Source: Candidatus Poseidoniaceae archaeon
GTDB taxonomy: Archaea > Thermoplasmatota > Poseidoniia > Poseidoniales > Poseidoniaceae
NCBI GenBank assembly: GCA_949372655.1
Contig: CASIAI010000008.1
Coordinates: 62,001-126,000 of the forward strand
Direction of reading: 5' to 3'
DNA: 64,000 nucleotides
Position 1 is the first letter of the stretch. Each line of letters opens with the position of its first letter. Both the position numbers and the translations under genes were made by a program. Below the pieces are notes generated by a model, which was not told the origin of the DNA, did not search any database, and worked only from the letters and a program-made list of their open reading frames with translations. Positions 1 to 11,163 of this stretch are shown here, one piece after another.

Positions 1-3000
1 TTTGGCCTGCTACATCCAGAAGTGGACTTGGTGATTCAAGAGGATCAGTAACTGCCTTGATGTTGTTACTCTCATCAGCTTCGACAATTTCGTTCATTGG
101 GTCAACTACAACGTAGACACCCTTACTTCCTGCTACAACTGGATACAATAGGTACAATTCAATCTCTTGAGCTTCTTCTGATGCATCAGGTGCTAGAAGT
201 GCTCCAACAACTTGACGCATTACTATACTATCTTCAGCACAGCCGTTTCGCCTAATTTCGTCGATTACCTCTTGCTCGTTGGCATCATTGTATTGACAAA
301 GAACGATTTCAATATCTGTTGCATGAGTATTTCCTATATTCTGTAGAATTATTCCAATTGGAATAGTTGAATCAATATCTCCGCTAAATGATGCAGGGTT
401 GATAATCTCCTTGATAACCAAATCCGGTGCCCTCAAGCGAAGTTGTAAGATTAATTCATTGCTATCAAGCATATCACCTTGCCATGAAGGAGAAGAGTCG
501 AAATCTCCACCTTCAGTCATATCTCCTGCCTTGGAAACAATCTTCAAACCAACATATCGAGTATCTAGTTTAGCATCGGTTGCAATCTTAACAACCGCTA
601 CCATCTCAAATGTTTGATATGGTGCCATCTTAGGCATCATGTATGTTCCATCTGGAGTAATTGCACAACTTTCTCCATCTTGTGCTTCCTCTAATGCTGT
701 TTGCCATGTAGCATATTCATCTGATGTTTTATCTGGCATTGCACCGACTTCTACACATGCTTCATCTGTAGTCAAATCATTACCGATTTTCTTAACGGTT
801 CTCCACTCAACACTCCATCCAGTAAGTTGCCCCATACCTGGAAGTGTTTCCCAAATACGGTCATTGCCTTGTAATGAGGATGTGTGATTATTCAAAGTAG
901 GCCAGTCTTCAACGTTACCGTTATTGGTGATATTCACGGTAAAACTGACTATCTTGCCAGGTGCTGAGGTTTTGATCGGATTATCGACTCTCGGGTCCAT
1001 TACTATTTCCATATCATAAAACTCATTAACGTAAACTAGCATTGTTTGAACATCTCTCAACTTTGTAGACCTTCCCTGAGAATCAGGATATGGTTCTTCA
1101 GAATAGGTTTGGAAAATTATCGTGTATAATCCTGCGCCGATGTCTGATTCAGGGACATTCATCAAAATATCGAATGTCTGAGATGTATCTCTTGATAATT
1201 CTTGTAAAGAGTCGCGTGGAATAATGATATCCCAATGTCCATTTCTAACTGGAACTCCTGAAGGGTCAATCACTGTGGCTAAGCGGTAGTCGTATCTATC
1301 TGGTCCGTTTCCATTATTGGTGACTGTTGTTGGAAGTGTTATCTTCTCACCAGGGAATACCGAGAATGCCGATACTGTACCACCATTAGCGCCGTCTACT
1401 GAAATAATTCTGTCCGTGGACAAATTAGTCTGAGATTCTAAACTAAATTCATGAATTACTGTAGTATCTAGTTTAATGAAATCTGAAATTTTCGGATATC
1501 CATCTAAGTAGGCCTTTAGAATAATTGTCGGTCCAAGTCCAGCCTTAGCGTTATCTGGAGCACATACTTCAACATAGACAGTATGCCTAACATAATCTTG
1601 ACCTGGAGGAATATTCCATGACCTCTCTTGGCCTAGGGGGTCATTAGTCCCTGGAGCGTCTCTGAAATCAACTGAGATATCCCAGTTATCTTGTCGCCAA
1701 GTATCCTCATCTACTTCAACAGGTCTCGATTCTGGAGCCCCTGGTAAAGTGAAAACTAAATCTCCTGAATCATAGTTCTTAGTTACTGGAACTTCATATT
1801 CATGGCATGAATCTTTAGAGTCTCCTGCTTTAACAAATGCCTCTTTATCTGTTGCCTCGAAGACAATGTTACCAGAAGATCTAATGGAAACATAAACTCC
1901 CAATTCTAGAATATCATAAGTTCCTTTATCTACAGACTTAATTGGCTCTCCTTCAGACCAACCTTTGAGGTAAATTACGAAAGCTCCTGGGTCTTCTGAT
2001 GTTGGAACCTTAACGGTCAAAATCTTGGTAGTTGAAGTCCCTGGGTCTAACTCAACACGCATTGGGAAAGTTACTTCCCAGCCAAATGGAAGAAGCCATT
2101 CTTGTTGGCCTTCCAAGGTATTTGGGTCCCAGAACAAGAAACTATCTTGGACGTTACCTGTATTTGTGATCGTTATAGAGAAGGTCGCTTGACCGCCTTG
2201 CTCGATATCTTGAACACTGTGTGAAGTATCCAAACTGATTCCGTGAACAACATCCATTAGAGTTATGGTAGTTAGGTCTGAACGTATTGCTGGGTCTTTG
2301 TAAGACTTAGCCGTCACCACTACTTGAGCCAACTCGTCTTCATTAGCTTGATAGATTGTAGGAGCCTTCACCCTGATGTAGAATCTAGTTGATTCGCCAC
2401 CTTCAAGGAAAATTGGCGTTGTTGGCAATACTTGTGTTTGGTTATCTGAAAAGAATAGGGTTGCTGTCCAATTTTGAGGCACTCCTGAAATATTTAGTCC
2501 ATAAGTGTCAGCAACGAGGTCCTTGTCGCCAGGTGTTGAATTGTTTAATGTCATGTTGAATACTGTTTGTTCACCAGGTTCAATTACATGGTAATATGTC
2601 TCGCCTATATCTAATTCTACATCGACTTGACCGGTTAGAACGTGAGAATAACAAATAGTATATCTTCCATTATTCTGTTCATCATTACACTTATTTTGAT
2701 CAGACCAGCCAATATGTGCACCACTGCCAAGGTCATTAGCAAAGGCTGGAGGCATTCCCAAGTCAGGTCTACTACCAGTATCTGTACCTAGTTTGTTACT
2801 TGACCAAGAGGTTACTGAAATAATCTCCCAAGGGTCTAATGCAAATTCACCAAGACCCGACAAATCTGTTTGATTCAAACGAGTATACTGGACTTCTTCT
2901 CCAGCACTTGTATTTCCTGAGTCAACCCAAGATATGTGTACATTGCTTTGCTTATCAGTCAAAATAGCAGGGAATATTGAGTGCCCTGAGTATGAAGAAG

Positions 3001-4978
3001 TTAAGCCAGAAAGGCCTTCTACGTTAGAAATGACAGTATCTTGGATGACCTTCATTTGTTGTGTTCCAAGACCATCTTCTGCGCCGTTAAAAGAACCTGC
3101 CTTAGCTAAGTTTAATTTGGTATAATATACTTCATAGTTTGTCGATTTTTCAAAGCCGTAGTCTCTACCATCCATCCAAGCAATGTGAGTATTTCCTGAG
3201 TTATCTACTGCAATTGCTGGGTGGAATGAATATGCATCATCGATGGTAACTCTAGTATCGTTTACAACTACTAAATGGCCTTCTGAACCCAGTCCTGTGT
3301 CCTCATAGTATGTACCGCCACTTATTGAGTGACCTGGAGAACCAGGAGTCCAAGTAGCGTCATTAGTCATCTTACCATAAGGATCTAAAACTGACATGTA
3401 TATTTCACGAGAATTATTTGTCGCGATGTAGACCATTGCTTCAACAAGTAAAGCCATGGCTCCTGCTCCGCCACTACCAGATGGGAATTCATATGCCTGC
3501 CCACCAGCACTTACAGTGCGCGCATTGGTAGCAGGGTCATTACCTGGACAATTTCTTGTCTGAGTAGATACTACACCATTAGGACACTTAACTAAATCTA
3601 AGAAGTGTGATTGAATGTTTCCTGCTCCACCATATCCTTGCCCGTAAAGACCGATTGGAATAACTCCGGCTCTAACACAGTTATCGTGTGCTTCATCAAG
3701 AGAACTAATATCATCTGCTTGCTGTGAAGGGTCTCCATCTTTTGGACCTTCATCAGATACTGGTAAAACTATCTTGGTAGAGTTAGGATTCCACTTGTGG
3801 TCGGCAGATGTTGCAGGGTTGCCTGGCACATTGCCGTTAACGTCTTTCCAAGATAAGCATGCCCAATTTGCCCCTGGACCCCAATCTTCTCCTGAATTTC
3901 CGGAGTAAGGATTACCATTGTAAATTGTATTTTGTAGTGAACGGATACCACCTGAACTATCTCCTTCATTTAGAGGAGTTGTTCTAGGGCCTGCATTCAT
4001 ATTGTATGCAGCACAATTACCGCTGCTTGCTGCTCCGGGTAGTCCAAAACCACCATCAAGACCGTAAATTGTTTCAAAAACAGTCATGTTAGCAACTTCC
4101 AGTAAAGGCTTGATTCCTTCGAATTGGCCCCCAGAAGCAAAGTTACCGCCATAAATAACAGTACAAATGTCTGCCCATTCTGTATACATTGAACCTGATG
4201 TGTCTACAACGAATACAAGTTCTACCTTACCTCCACGTGTATCATCCCATGCGATTTGAACTAGGTCATTTTGGTCGACTACAATGTCAGGATGGCCCTT
4301 GTGACCAATGATTGGTGTAAGAAGAGTGTCATCGAAAAGGACAATTGCATCTTGTGCAAGTAGATCTGGTTGTAGCATAGAGTAGTAAATCTGTGGTTGA
4401 TTGAAAAAGCGACCTAATTCATCAAATTCATCTTCCCAAGCAATATGAACATTACCTTGACTATCAACATCTATTGAAGGCCAATCTCTGTCTTGCGCCC
4501 TTTGTGATACCACTAAGTCATCTATTGAGGTTAGTGAACCATCATCGCTTGATTGCCCACTGAAAGGTTGAACCTTAAATGGTGAAATCGCAGTATACAT
4601 AATTTTGTGAGTTCCTGATTTATCAGTCCAAACGATATGCAGATTATCATTGTCGTCTATTGCCATATCAGGGTGCCAGATTTTGTGTATCCCTGCATTG
4701 GTGATTTGAGTTGCATCTATCAAAACTTCACCATCACTTGCAATCATTGAATAATACAAGTGAAGATTATTTCTAGCCCAGATTATATGTGCATTTCCTT
4801 CGCTATCCGCTACGATGGTTGCTTGGGTATCAGAAGCAGAGCCTCCATCAACAATTTGCTGTGGCTCGGTTATCACAACGGTATTTGCAGTAACGGGTGC
4901 TGAAGACATCACTAAAGCGGACATTGCTGAAATTAACATTATGGAAACTAGACTTATTGACTTGATTTTATTACTCAT
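1..4978 (-). CDS. Large secreted protein, N-terminal signal/TM, HIxWxD beta-propeller-like repeats, inserted von Willebrand factor A domain, then CARDB/Big-like repeats (3' truncated at window edge)
   Basis: Open minus-strand frame from ATG at 4976-4978 to the left edge, absent from the ORF track because no stop is in the window. Translates as MSNKIKSISLVSIMLISAMSALVMSS...; contains ELVFVVDTSGSMYTEWAD (vWA MIDAS DxSGS) and repeated (D)xxGNxHIxWxD motifs. Confidence 0.85.
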   Translation of the reverse strand, partial: MSNKIKSISLVSIMLISAMSALVMSSAPVTANTVVITEPQQIVDGGSASDTQATIVADSEGNAHIIWARNNLHLYYSMIASDGEVLIDATQITNAGIHKIWHPDMAIDDNDNLHIVWTDKSGTHKIMYTAISPFKVQPFSGQSSDDGSLTSIDDLVVSQRAQDRDWPSIDVDSQGNVHIAWEDEFDELGRFFNQPQIYYSMLQPDLLAQDAIVLFDDTLLTPIIGHKGHPDIVVDQNDLVQIAWDDTRGGKVELVFVVDTSGSMYTEWADICTVIYGGNFASGGQFEGIKPLLEVANMTVFETIYGLDGGFGLPGAASSGNCAAYNMNAGPRTTPLNEGDSSGGIRSLQNTIYNGNPYSGNSGEDWGPGANWACLSWKDVNGNVPGNPATSADHKWNPNSTKIVLPVSDEGPKDGDPSQQADDISSLDEAHDNCVRAGVIPIGLYGQGYGGAGNIQSHFLDLVKCPNGVVSTQTRNCPGNDPATNARTVSAGGQAYEFPSGSGGAGAMALLVEAMVYIATNNSREIYMSVLDPYGKMTNDATWTPGSPGHSISGGTYYEDTGLGSEGHLVVVNDTRVTIDDAYSFHPAIAVDNSGNTHIAWMDGRDYGFEKSTNYEVYYTKLNLAKAGSFNGAEDGLGTQQMKVIQDTVISNVEGLSGLTSSYSGHSIFPAILTDKQSNVHISWVDSGNTSAGEEVQYTRLNQTDLSGLGEFALDPWEIISVTSWSSNKLGTDTGSRPDLGMPPAFANDLGSGAHIGWSDQNKCNDEQNNGRYTICYSHVLTGQVDVELDIGETYYHVIEPGEQTVFNMTLNNSTPGDKDLVADTYGLNISGVPQNWTATLFFSDNQTQVLPTTPIFLEGGESTRFYIRVKAPTIYQANEDELAQVVVTAKSYKDPAIRSDLTTITLMDVVHGISLDTSHSVQDIEQGGQATFSITITNTGNVQDSFLFWDPNTLEGQQEWLLPFGWEVTFPMRVELDPGTSTTKILTVKVPTSEDPGAFVIYLKGWSEGEPIKSVDKGTYDILELGVYVSIRSSGNIVFEATDKEAFVKAGDSKDSCHEYEVPVTKNYDSGDLVFTLPGAPESRPVEVDEDTWRQDNWDISVDFRDAPGTNDPLGQERSWNIPPGQDYVRHTVYVEVCAPDNAKAGLGPTIILKAYLDGYPKISDFIKLDTTVIHEFSLESQTNLSTDRIISVDGANGGTVSAFSVFPGEKITLPTTVTNNGNGPDRYDYRLATVIDPSGVPVRNGHWDIIIPRDSLQELSRDTSQTFDILMNVPESDIGAGLYTIIFQTYSEEPYPDSQGRSTKLRDVQTMLVYVNEFYDMEIVMDPRVDNPIKTSAPGKIVSFTVNITNNGNVEDWPTLNNHTSSLQGNDRIWETLPGMGQLTGWSVEWRTVKKIGNDLTTDEACVEVGAMPDKTSDEYATWQTALEEAQDGESCAITPDGTYMMPKMAPYQTFEMVAVVKIATDAKLDTRYVGLKIVSKAGDMTEGGDFDSSPSWQGDMLDSNELILQLRLRAPDLVIKEIINPASFSGDIDSTIPIGIILQNIGNTHATDIEIVLCQYNDANEQEVIDEIRRNGCAEDSIVMRQVVGALLAPDASEEAQEIELYLLYPVVAGSKGVYVVVDPMNEIVEADESNNIKAVTDPLESPSPLLDVAGQ

Positions 4979-5077
4979 AAATAGACCTCTGGCAGATAGG
5001 ATAAAGAAAACCATTCTCTCTTAATACTTAACCGCGACTCTTTCGGGTCACAATTTAGTATACTTGAAAAATTAAAA

Positions 5078-5719
5078 TTAAGCCCATTCGGAAGGGTCAA
5101 AACTTGAGCCGAATGACATTTTTTCGTCAAACTCGATCTCTATCTGCTCACTCTCAATATCAATAGATTTTGAATTTTGACTTTCCATTGCTTCTTTCTT
5201 CTTGGCCCAATCATCGACAGGACCAGGCTTACCAACTCCTGGCCCATAAGAATATTTAATCTCATGAATGAGACCCAGTTTAGCCAGCCACAATCTTCGT
5301 AGACTATGCATCATCTCATTCTTAGTCAGGCCATCAAACCAAAGAGGTAGACTAACATTGAAGGCTTGTAATGGACCTGGCTTTTGATTTCCTTCATGCC
5401 CCATGTGAATCCCCCAATCTACTGAAGAACGGATAAGTTGTAATCGACCTTCATGTATCCATTCGGACCATCCATCCGAATCTTCTTTCATATGAGTTTT
5501 CATTTCTTTTTGTTGACCCATGTCCACTCTTGTCATACTTGAAATAGCGATTAAATCTCTATTTTTAGGAATTACAACTGCAAACATGTGTCCTTGTGGA
5601 CCTTGAGGGTATTTAATCAAAATATGCGCCACTGCCCTTGGGTCTTCCTGTTCCTTGACTATCAAACGTTCATTGCTAAGCCATTTGCGTACAGTGGCTG
5701 CTACATCAATTGGCGTCAC
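5078..5719 (-). CDS. Hypothetical protein (213 aa)
   Basis: Full-length ORF with coding-like composition; no confident family recognised. Confidence 0.75.
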   Translation of the reverse strand: MTPIDVAATVRKWLSNERLIVKEQEDPRAVAHILIKYPQGPQGHMFAVVIPKNRDLIAISSMTRVDMGQQKEMKTHMKEDSDGWSEWIHEGRLQLIRSSVDWGIHMGHEGNQKPGPLQAFNVSLPLWFDGLTKNEMMHSLRRLWLAKLGLIHEIKYSYGPGVGKPGPVDDWAKKKEAMESQNSKSIDIESEQIEIEFDEKMSFGSSFDPSEWA

Positions 5720-5764
5720 AATTAGTCCAAACCCTCATCCCGTTTGAAGCAAACCCATAAAACA

Positions 5765-7399
5765 CTAAATTTTAGGTATTTCATCATGTATGTTATTCAA
5801 CAGTGCTTTGAGATTTTGACGTGTGCTCTTTTTCATTCTCTGCCTGTGCATGAATTTTCGAATATATGTGTAATCATCCCAAGCCAAAGACCCTAGCCTA
5901 CCTGACAGCCAAAATATCGGCATTAAACATAACCAAGCTAGGCAGAACATAGCCCCATTGGCTAATCCGCCTTGGCCAAGTAAATCAGTCCAATTAGAAT
6001 TAAGTATTTCTGAAATCCTTGCTTCCTGTAATGCGGCAATGATAACTCCAATTATCGATGCGATTGGCCACACCAATAGCGAACCAAACATCGATGAAAG
6101 GAATTGATAAGATGTTCTTGCATCAACTCCCTCATCTGTTGAATCCCCTAATATTCGGCCAAGAATCACTTGTGGAGCCAAAGATAACAAGAATAGTGGG
6201 AGTGTTAGTAAAAAGACACAACTTCTAGCCAATGAAACCGGTAACTTGGCAAGGTTAGCGAACCTTAAATCAGTACCTTTAGAATTTAAGTCTCTTCCAT
6301 CCAAACCATTTTGCTCAAGTATTTGCGCCGCGCTGATAGCCGGTTTAATTACAGGGTGATCTATTTGTTTCGGCTTTGGCTCATCGTTTTTAATTACTCT
6401 ATCATTTGTCACTAACCTACTATGCATCTCTCTTGCTGCCAAAACTTCTTCTCGCCAAGTATCAGGTGGGGAATTATTTCTTCTCTGTTCGATATGGCCA
6501 AGTAGATGTAATGCTCTATATTCCTCCCACTCAGCGACATTAGGGGTTAATGGTTCCATTTCTAATCTCAATTTATCTCTAATTTTGAATACGATTTCCG
6601 CAGGAGGTTCCGACCAACTGCCATTTGATACTGCGTCTATCAAATCTTGAGGAATATCAGATTCAGTGATTTGAAGTGGAGCTCCATACTCAACCCAAAT
6701 ATCCGTCCTAAAATGCTCCCTGACTCTAAAGTGGAGCCCTATGGGTAAAAGCGCTGGTAATTTTTTATCCAAAGAACTCGCTAATGCACCTGCTGCTAGA
6801 ACTGTTCTGATAGGACCTGTTCTAAATCTCAGCATGTATGAATTATTATGACTAGTTCCTTCGGGAAATAAAACGCACCCAAAGCCATGCGCAATTCCTG
6901 ATGCGAGAGTTAGTAATGAGCGTCCATTCAAGAAATCGGCTTCCTCTTCTGAGCAGCCGCCGCGTAATAATTCCGCCTTACGAACTACTGGTTGTACCGC
7001 CATTTTTCTTGTCCACCAACCAAGCATTGGTCTAGTGACCAAGTCATGCCTAGCGCCTAATACGAAATACTTTGGATGTTTTAGAGTAATTTGTAAAGCA
7101 TCTAAGAGACCATTTGTATGCCATGCACAGCATAGTGTACCACGGTCTAGAGGTATATTGGATACACCTGTTGCTTCTTGTGTTCTAAATTGAACAGCGA
7201 CAGTTCTTCGACACAGCCAATAAAGTACCTTTGTCCAAAGATAAGAACCTGGAGTAGAGCCTGAGAATTTTGGCATAGGGGTATCTAATAACTCATCCAT
7301 TTTCATATTCTTAGCAGACTTAGAAAGATATGGTAGAGCATCTCCTCTATGATCAACTACTCCGTCATATAATTCATTTGGGTCGGGGTGATTCATCAT
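5765..7399 (-). CDS. Lysophospholipid acyltransferase (PlsC-like) with C-terminal membrane region
   Basis: CAWHTNGLLDAL and FPEGTSHNN resemble the acyltransferase HX4D/PEGT motifs; hydrophobic C-terminal segments. Confidence 0.75.
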   Translation of the reverse strand: MMNHPDPNELYDGVVDHRGDALPYLSKSAKNMKMDELLDTPMPKFSGSTPGSYLWTKVLYWLCRRTVAVQFRTQEATGVSNIPLDRGTLCCAWHTNGLLDALQITLKHPKYFVLGARHDLVTRPMLGWWTRKMAVQPVVRKAELLRGGCSEEEADFLNGRSLLTLASGIAHGFGCVLFPEGTSHNNSYMLRFRTGPIRTVLAAGALASSLDKKLPALLPIGLHFRVREHFRTDIWVEYGAPLQITESDIPQDLIDAVSNGSWSEPPAEIVFKIRDKLRLEMEPLTPNVAEWEEYRALHLLGHIEQRRNNSPPDTWREEVLAAREMHSRLVTNDRVIKNDEPKPKQIDHPVIKPAISAAQILEQNGLDGRDLNSKGTDLRFANLAKLPVSLARSCVFLLTLPLFLLSLAPQVILGRILGDSTDEGVDARTSYQFLSSMFGSLLVWPIASIIGVIIAALQEARISEILNSNWTDLLGQGGLANGAMFCLAWLCLMPIFWLSGRLGSLAWDDYTYIRKFMHRQRMKKSTRQNLKALLNNIHDEIPKI

Positions 7400-7869
7400 T
7401 ATGCCTCCAAAAGATGTGACGATAGTTCGCTAAGTGATTTGTGATTGGGCTCCCCGTTCATAGGCGCACCTAGCGGCCACATTGACATCAATGTGAGACC
7501 ACCATCCCCGTCTGTCCTTGGGATGACGTGGACGTGAACATGCGGAACTTCTTGCCCGGCTAATTTACCATCATGGATACAAATAGTAAAATCCTCGGTT
7601 TGGAAATGCTTGGAAAGTATTTCCTGTACTTTTTTCATTCCAATGAAAAGGTCAGCCGTCTCTTTATCATCTAACTCAAACAAATTTCTAACACCTCTCT
7701 TAGGAACAATTAGCGTATGTCCTTCTCTGCGTGGATAAATATCCAAAAAAGCAAACCAGTTTTCTCCCTCAGAGACCTTGTAACAAGGTAACTCTTGGTT
7801 GATTATACGCTCAAACAAAGTTTGGCTGCTCATATACGAGCCAAAGCAAGGGGGTTTTTGATATCTCAC
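7399..7869 (-). CDS. HIT family protein (histidine triad hydrolase)
   Basis: HVHVHVIPR histidine triad; FAFLDIYPRREGHTLIVPKR. Start may be internal at MSSQTLFERI. Confidence 0.93.
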   Translation of the reverse strand: MRYQKPPCFGSYMSSQTLFERIINQELPCYKVSEGENWFAFLDIYPRREGHTLIVPKRGVRNLFELDDKETADLFIGMKKVQEILSKHFQTEDFTICIHDGKLAGQEVPHVHVHVIPRTDGDGGLTLMSMWPLGAPMNGEPNHKSLSELSSHLLEA

Positions 7870-9488
7870 TGTGGAGTAAGTACCCAGTTGCCAGTCTCGC
7901 TCATTCTAAGGGCGAGAGTTCCAGCATTTCCTTCACGGTCAATCGTGATATGGTGTAATAAGTCTCCGTCTTTCTCAGGGAAGTCTGTTCTTTGATGCAA
8001 GCCTCTGCTTTCATTTCTAGCAAGGCTTGCTTGAATCGAGCAAGTCAAAAGACGAATTCCTGCTTGTGTTTGTAGCATTGAGAGCATATTAGTATTAGAG
8101 ATTAAAGATTTTTGATCTAGGTGAATAGATTCTGCCAGTATAGATAATTGCTCAAGAGTTTCAAGATATTGGCTATACTTAGAAGAATCATTATCTCCAT
8201 TTACAAAACTGAGAGCAACTTCTCTAAGCTTATCCGAAACGATACCGATTCTTACAACTGCGACATCTTCATCATTGTCAGAAAACATCAACTCATGATT
8301 GGAAACCGTCGTCTGTAAGGCTTCTTGGATTAGTTCTGTACCTGAAAATAACGCTTTACTCGACCATTCGCCTGCATGTTGGCCAGCCGAACTACCACCT
8401 ACCAGCGAATCTAGTAAACGATTCCCTTGCAATAATCCCGCTCCATGGAAACCTGAACAGGAAGCATCTCCAGCAGCATATAATCCAGTAAACCAGCGAG
8501 ACCAACTTCCAATTACAACTCGGCCAATTTCATCAACTGGTAAACCACCAAGAGTTGAATTGACTTGATTCTCCAAACCTATAGTCTGCTTAGAAAGGTC
8601 AATCCCGGTTCTTTGTTTGACATCTCTAAATACAGAATTCCACCAATTAGTTTGGTCACCCATTCCCCTTGCATCTAAGACAACCGTTTCTGAGTCCTTT
8701 GAAGGTTGACACAACTCCATTATTGAAGAGCCTTCGATTGGTGAGCCATCAATAAGATGAAGAGAAGCACCTGCATTTAGCATTCCTAGTGGAAGAATCA
8801 TATTGGTGCCCTTAACCGATAATGGAGTCTGAGAAATGAATTCCATCCCTCTAAGAGGAATTCCGCACTGAAGGCCAAGGTCCATTCCAAGCATCGATTT
8901 ACCCGTTGTAAAAATGTCTTCAAAGCCACCGTCTGCCAGAATTATTGACTTACATTGAATTGCAACAAAGTTACCATTAATCATATCAGCGGTAATCATT
9001 CCACATACTGAATTATTATTCTGTACAATCATAACTGGAACTTGGTCACTTCTTCTAACCACGCCATGTCTCATGCATTGCTCTTCCAATACTTGTTGTA
9101 TCTCTTGACCGATCCCATCTCCAGAACTTACAATCCTAGGTTTCGAATGTCCAATCCCCGTATGGGCGATAGGTAAACCCTTAGCATCTCTTTGGAAAAT
9201 AACTCCACGCCTCTCAAGCAAGTCCATTTCCCTTATGGATTGGGTAGTTCTAGACGATACTATGTCCTGGTCACAAAGATAATCTCCAGTCGTAATGGTG
9301 TCTTCTCTGTGGCCTTTGTTGTTCATCTCTTGAACAGATGATGATAATCCGTCTGCAGCAGTAATTCCACCATCGCCTAACGCAGTTGCTGAAAGCATCA
9401 ATGTCTGAGCCCCCTGCTTGGCTGCTGATGCTGCTGAACGCAATGCTGCGGGTCCGTCACCTATGACTAAAACATCCCATGCTTCCAT
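7866..9488 (-). CDS. FAD-dependent oxidoreductase, succinate dehydrogenase/fumarate reductase flavoprotein or L-aspartate oxidase-like
   Basis: N-terminal dinucleotide-binding motif VLVIGDGPAALRSAASAAKQG; GLYAAGDASCSGFHGAGLLQGNRLLDSLVGG near the C-terminal half. Confidence 0.85.
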   Translation of the reverse strand: MEAWDVLVIGDGPAALRSAASAAKQGAQTLMLSATALGDGGITAADGLSSSVQEMNNKGHREDTITTGDYLCDQDIVSSRTTQSIREMDLLERRGVIFQRDAKGLPIAHTGIGHSKPRIVSSGDGIGQEIQQVLEEQCMRHGVVRRSDQVPVMIVQNNNSVCGMITADMINGNFVAIQCKSIILADGGFEDIFTTGKSMLGMDLGLQCGIPLRGMEFISQTPLSVKGTNMILPLGMLNAGASLHLIDGSPIEGSSIMELCQPSKDSETVVLDARGMGDQTNWWNSVFRDVKQRTGIDLSKQTIGLENQVNSTLGGLPVDEIGRVVIGSWSRWFTGLYAAGDASCSGFHGAGLLQGNRLLDSLVGGSSAGQHAGEWSSKALFSGTELIQEALQTTVSNHELMFSDNDEDVAVVRIGIVSDKLREVALSFVNGDNDSSKYSQYLETLEQLSILAESIHLDQKSLISNTNMLSMLQTQAGIRLLTCSIQASLARNESRGLHQRTDFPEKDGDLLHHITIDREGNAGTLALRMSETGNWVLTPQ

Positions 9489-9568
9489 TACTTTTCACCC
9501 GTTAAAATGAGCCAAGCGCCGACCAGCCATAAGTAAAGCGCTTCTATATCATAATATATTTTGTTATT

Positions 9569-11113
9569 TTATCTAAAATCAACGCTGGGGATACCAAGTT
9601 CCCCAATCTTCCTAGCGACTTCTAAACGTTTGATTCTCTCCCTCGTGGTATCGGCCGAATTTCTTTCTACAAAAGTTGTTAAAACTTGAGATTCTAGAAT
9701 TATCCCCTCGTCATCCCTTAGTATTACTTGAATATTGGAATCGCCCCTAAAGCTACGATTCCATGCTACATTAATCCATAAAACTACACCTTTCTGAAGA
9801 TATCTTGGAATCCAATCAAGAGCATCTTCATCGGTTGCATTTGAAAGTTTTATTTCTTTGCGCGGCGGGGGACATGGTTTCAGTTCAAATCGATGGTCAC
9901 GAGATTCAGGCTCCCCATTTGGAACTAAGACTTCCACCTTTACATGCCGTGATTCAAATGTTTGATTATTTAGGGCAATAAAAAGATTGGTCGAGCCGTC
10001 TATACTTTTTTCATCGATAGAAACGTCCATTCTCCATTTAGACCTTATCAACTCTGGTCGCCCAGATAATAAATCATTTTGTAACCTGTCTAGGAGGTTG
10101 AAAGCGCTCGGTTGCCAAGCCTTAGCATGAGAGATGAGTCTTTGTAGTGTCCTCCAATTAAATCGATTTTCACCTTCGAGAAGAATATCCTTTATGGTAT
10201 CTTTTTTCATAAAAACCGAAAGTTCAACAGGGACTTTGTCTGCAGGCAATACCTCTTCATTATGTAAATAAAGTATGTATAATAACCGTTCTAGTGCTTG
10301 TCTTTTGTCATATCCTGGAATAAGAGATTTTTCGAATTTATTACGCCATTCCATCCATTCCAAATATAAGTCTGGGTCTAAGTGAGTCACCAATAAGTCT
10401 CCTAAAATACTACCAAGTTGTGTTGGGTGGTGGGTTGGGGCATGAAAAACTAAATTGGAAAATTTATCACCTAATTGGCGAACATAATCCAAAGTATGCT
10501 GAGCATGGAAAGTATACAAAAATCCTGAACTCATGGCTATGAGAAGTGCCAGATTCCATGCTACTGAACCTGGGGGCGGCGATAGTGAAAGTAACATTAA
10601 CCCTAATGCTAAGCCGATTAAAACCGTACTGATCATATTATTTCTCCTATGATCTTTAAGCCCATCCAAAATTCTATCCATTCCTGGTTGTACCCTTAGA
10701 GCATGTTTATTGCCGCTACTAAATCCTCCTTGTTCTCTCAAAGAGAGTCTTGCTTGCATGGCATGCCATGCTGATTCGCTGGCAATAATACTAGGTAGTG
10801 TCGCTAATAGAATTGGAACGGGGAGCAAAAAGATTAGATTAGATTTCTCAGAAATTTGTTGGGGAAATAACACGCCAAGCAAGGAAAAGAATGCTAAAAT
10901 AAGTCCTGCCGACGAACGCCAGAACAATAAAAAGCGATTCCTAGTTACATTGCCAGCAAGTTGTCGCCTGTATTCTAATTTCTCCCACTGAGCCCTAGTA
11001 TGCTCTAATGGGTCTTCATTTCTTTCGAAGCCATGCCCATAAGGATCTGGTAATTCCAGGCTACGGAAATCCTCGGAAGTTTTCCTTTTAGCCATCTTAC
11101 TCATTACCTCCAA
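9569..11113 (-). CDS. Hypothetical membrane protein
   Basis: Long ORF with multiple hydrophobic segments in the N-terminal half. Confidence 0.75.
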   Translation of the reverse strand: MEVMSKMAKRKTSEDFRSLELPDPYGHGFERNEDPLEHTRAQWEKLEYRRQLAGNVTRNRFLLFWRSSAGLILAFFSLLGVLFPQQISEKSNLIFLLPVPILLATLPSIIASESAWHAMQARLSLREQGGFSSGNKHALRVQPGMDRILDGLKDHRRNNMISTVLIGLALGLMLLSLSPPPGSVAWNLALLIAMSSGFLYTFHAQHTLDYVRQLGDKFSNLVFHAPTHHPTQLGSILGDLLVTHLDPDLYLEWMEWRNKFEKSLIPGYDKRQALERLLYILYLHNEEVLPADKVPVELSVFMKKDTIKDILLEGENRFNWRTLQRLISHAKAWQPSAFNLLDRLQNDLLSGRPELIRSKWRMDVSIDEKSIDGSTNLFIALNNQTFESRHVKVEVLVPNGEPESRDHRFELKPCPPPRKEIKLSNATDEDALDWIPRYLQKGVVLWINVAWNRSFRGDSNIQVILRDDEGIILESQVLTTFVERNSADTTRERIKRLEVARKIGELGIPSVDFR

Positions 11114-11163
11114 AAGGTCCTATGCTTTACTTCTTGCCTTGAAAAGTGAATCAAGTACGCAAA

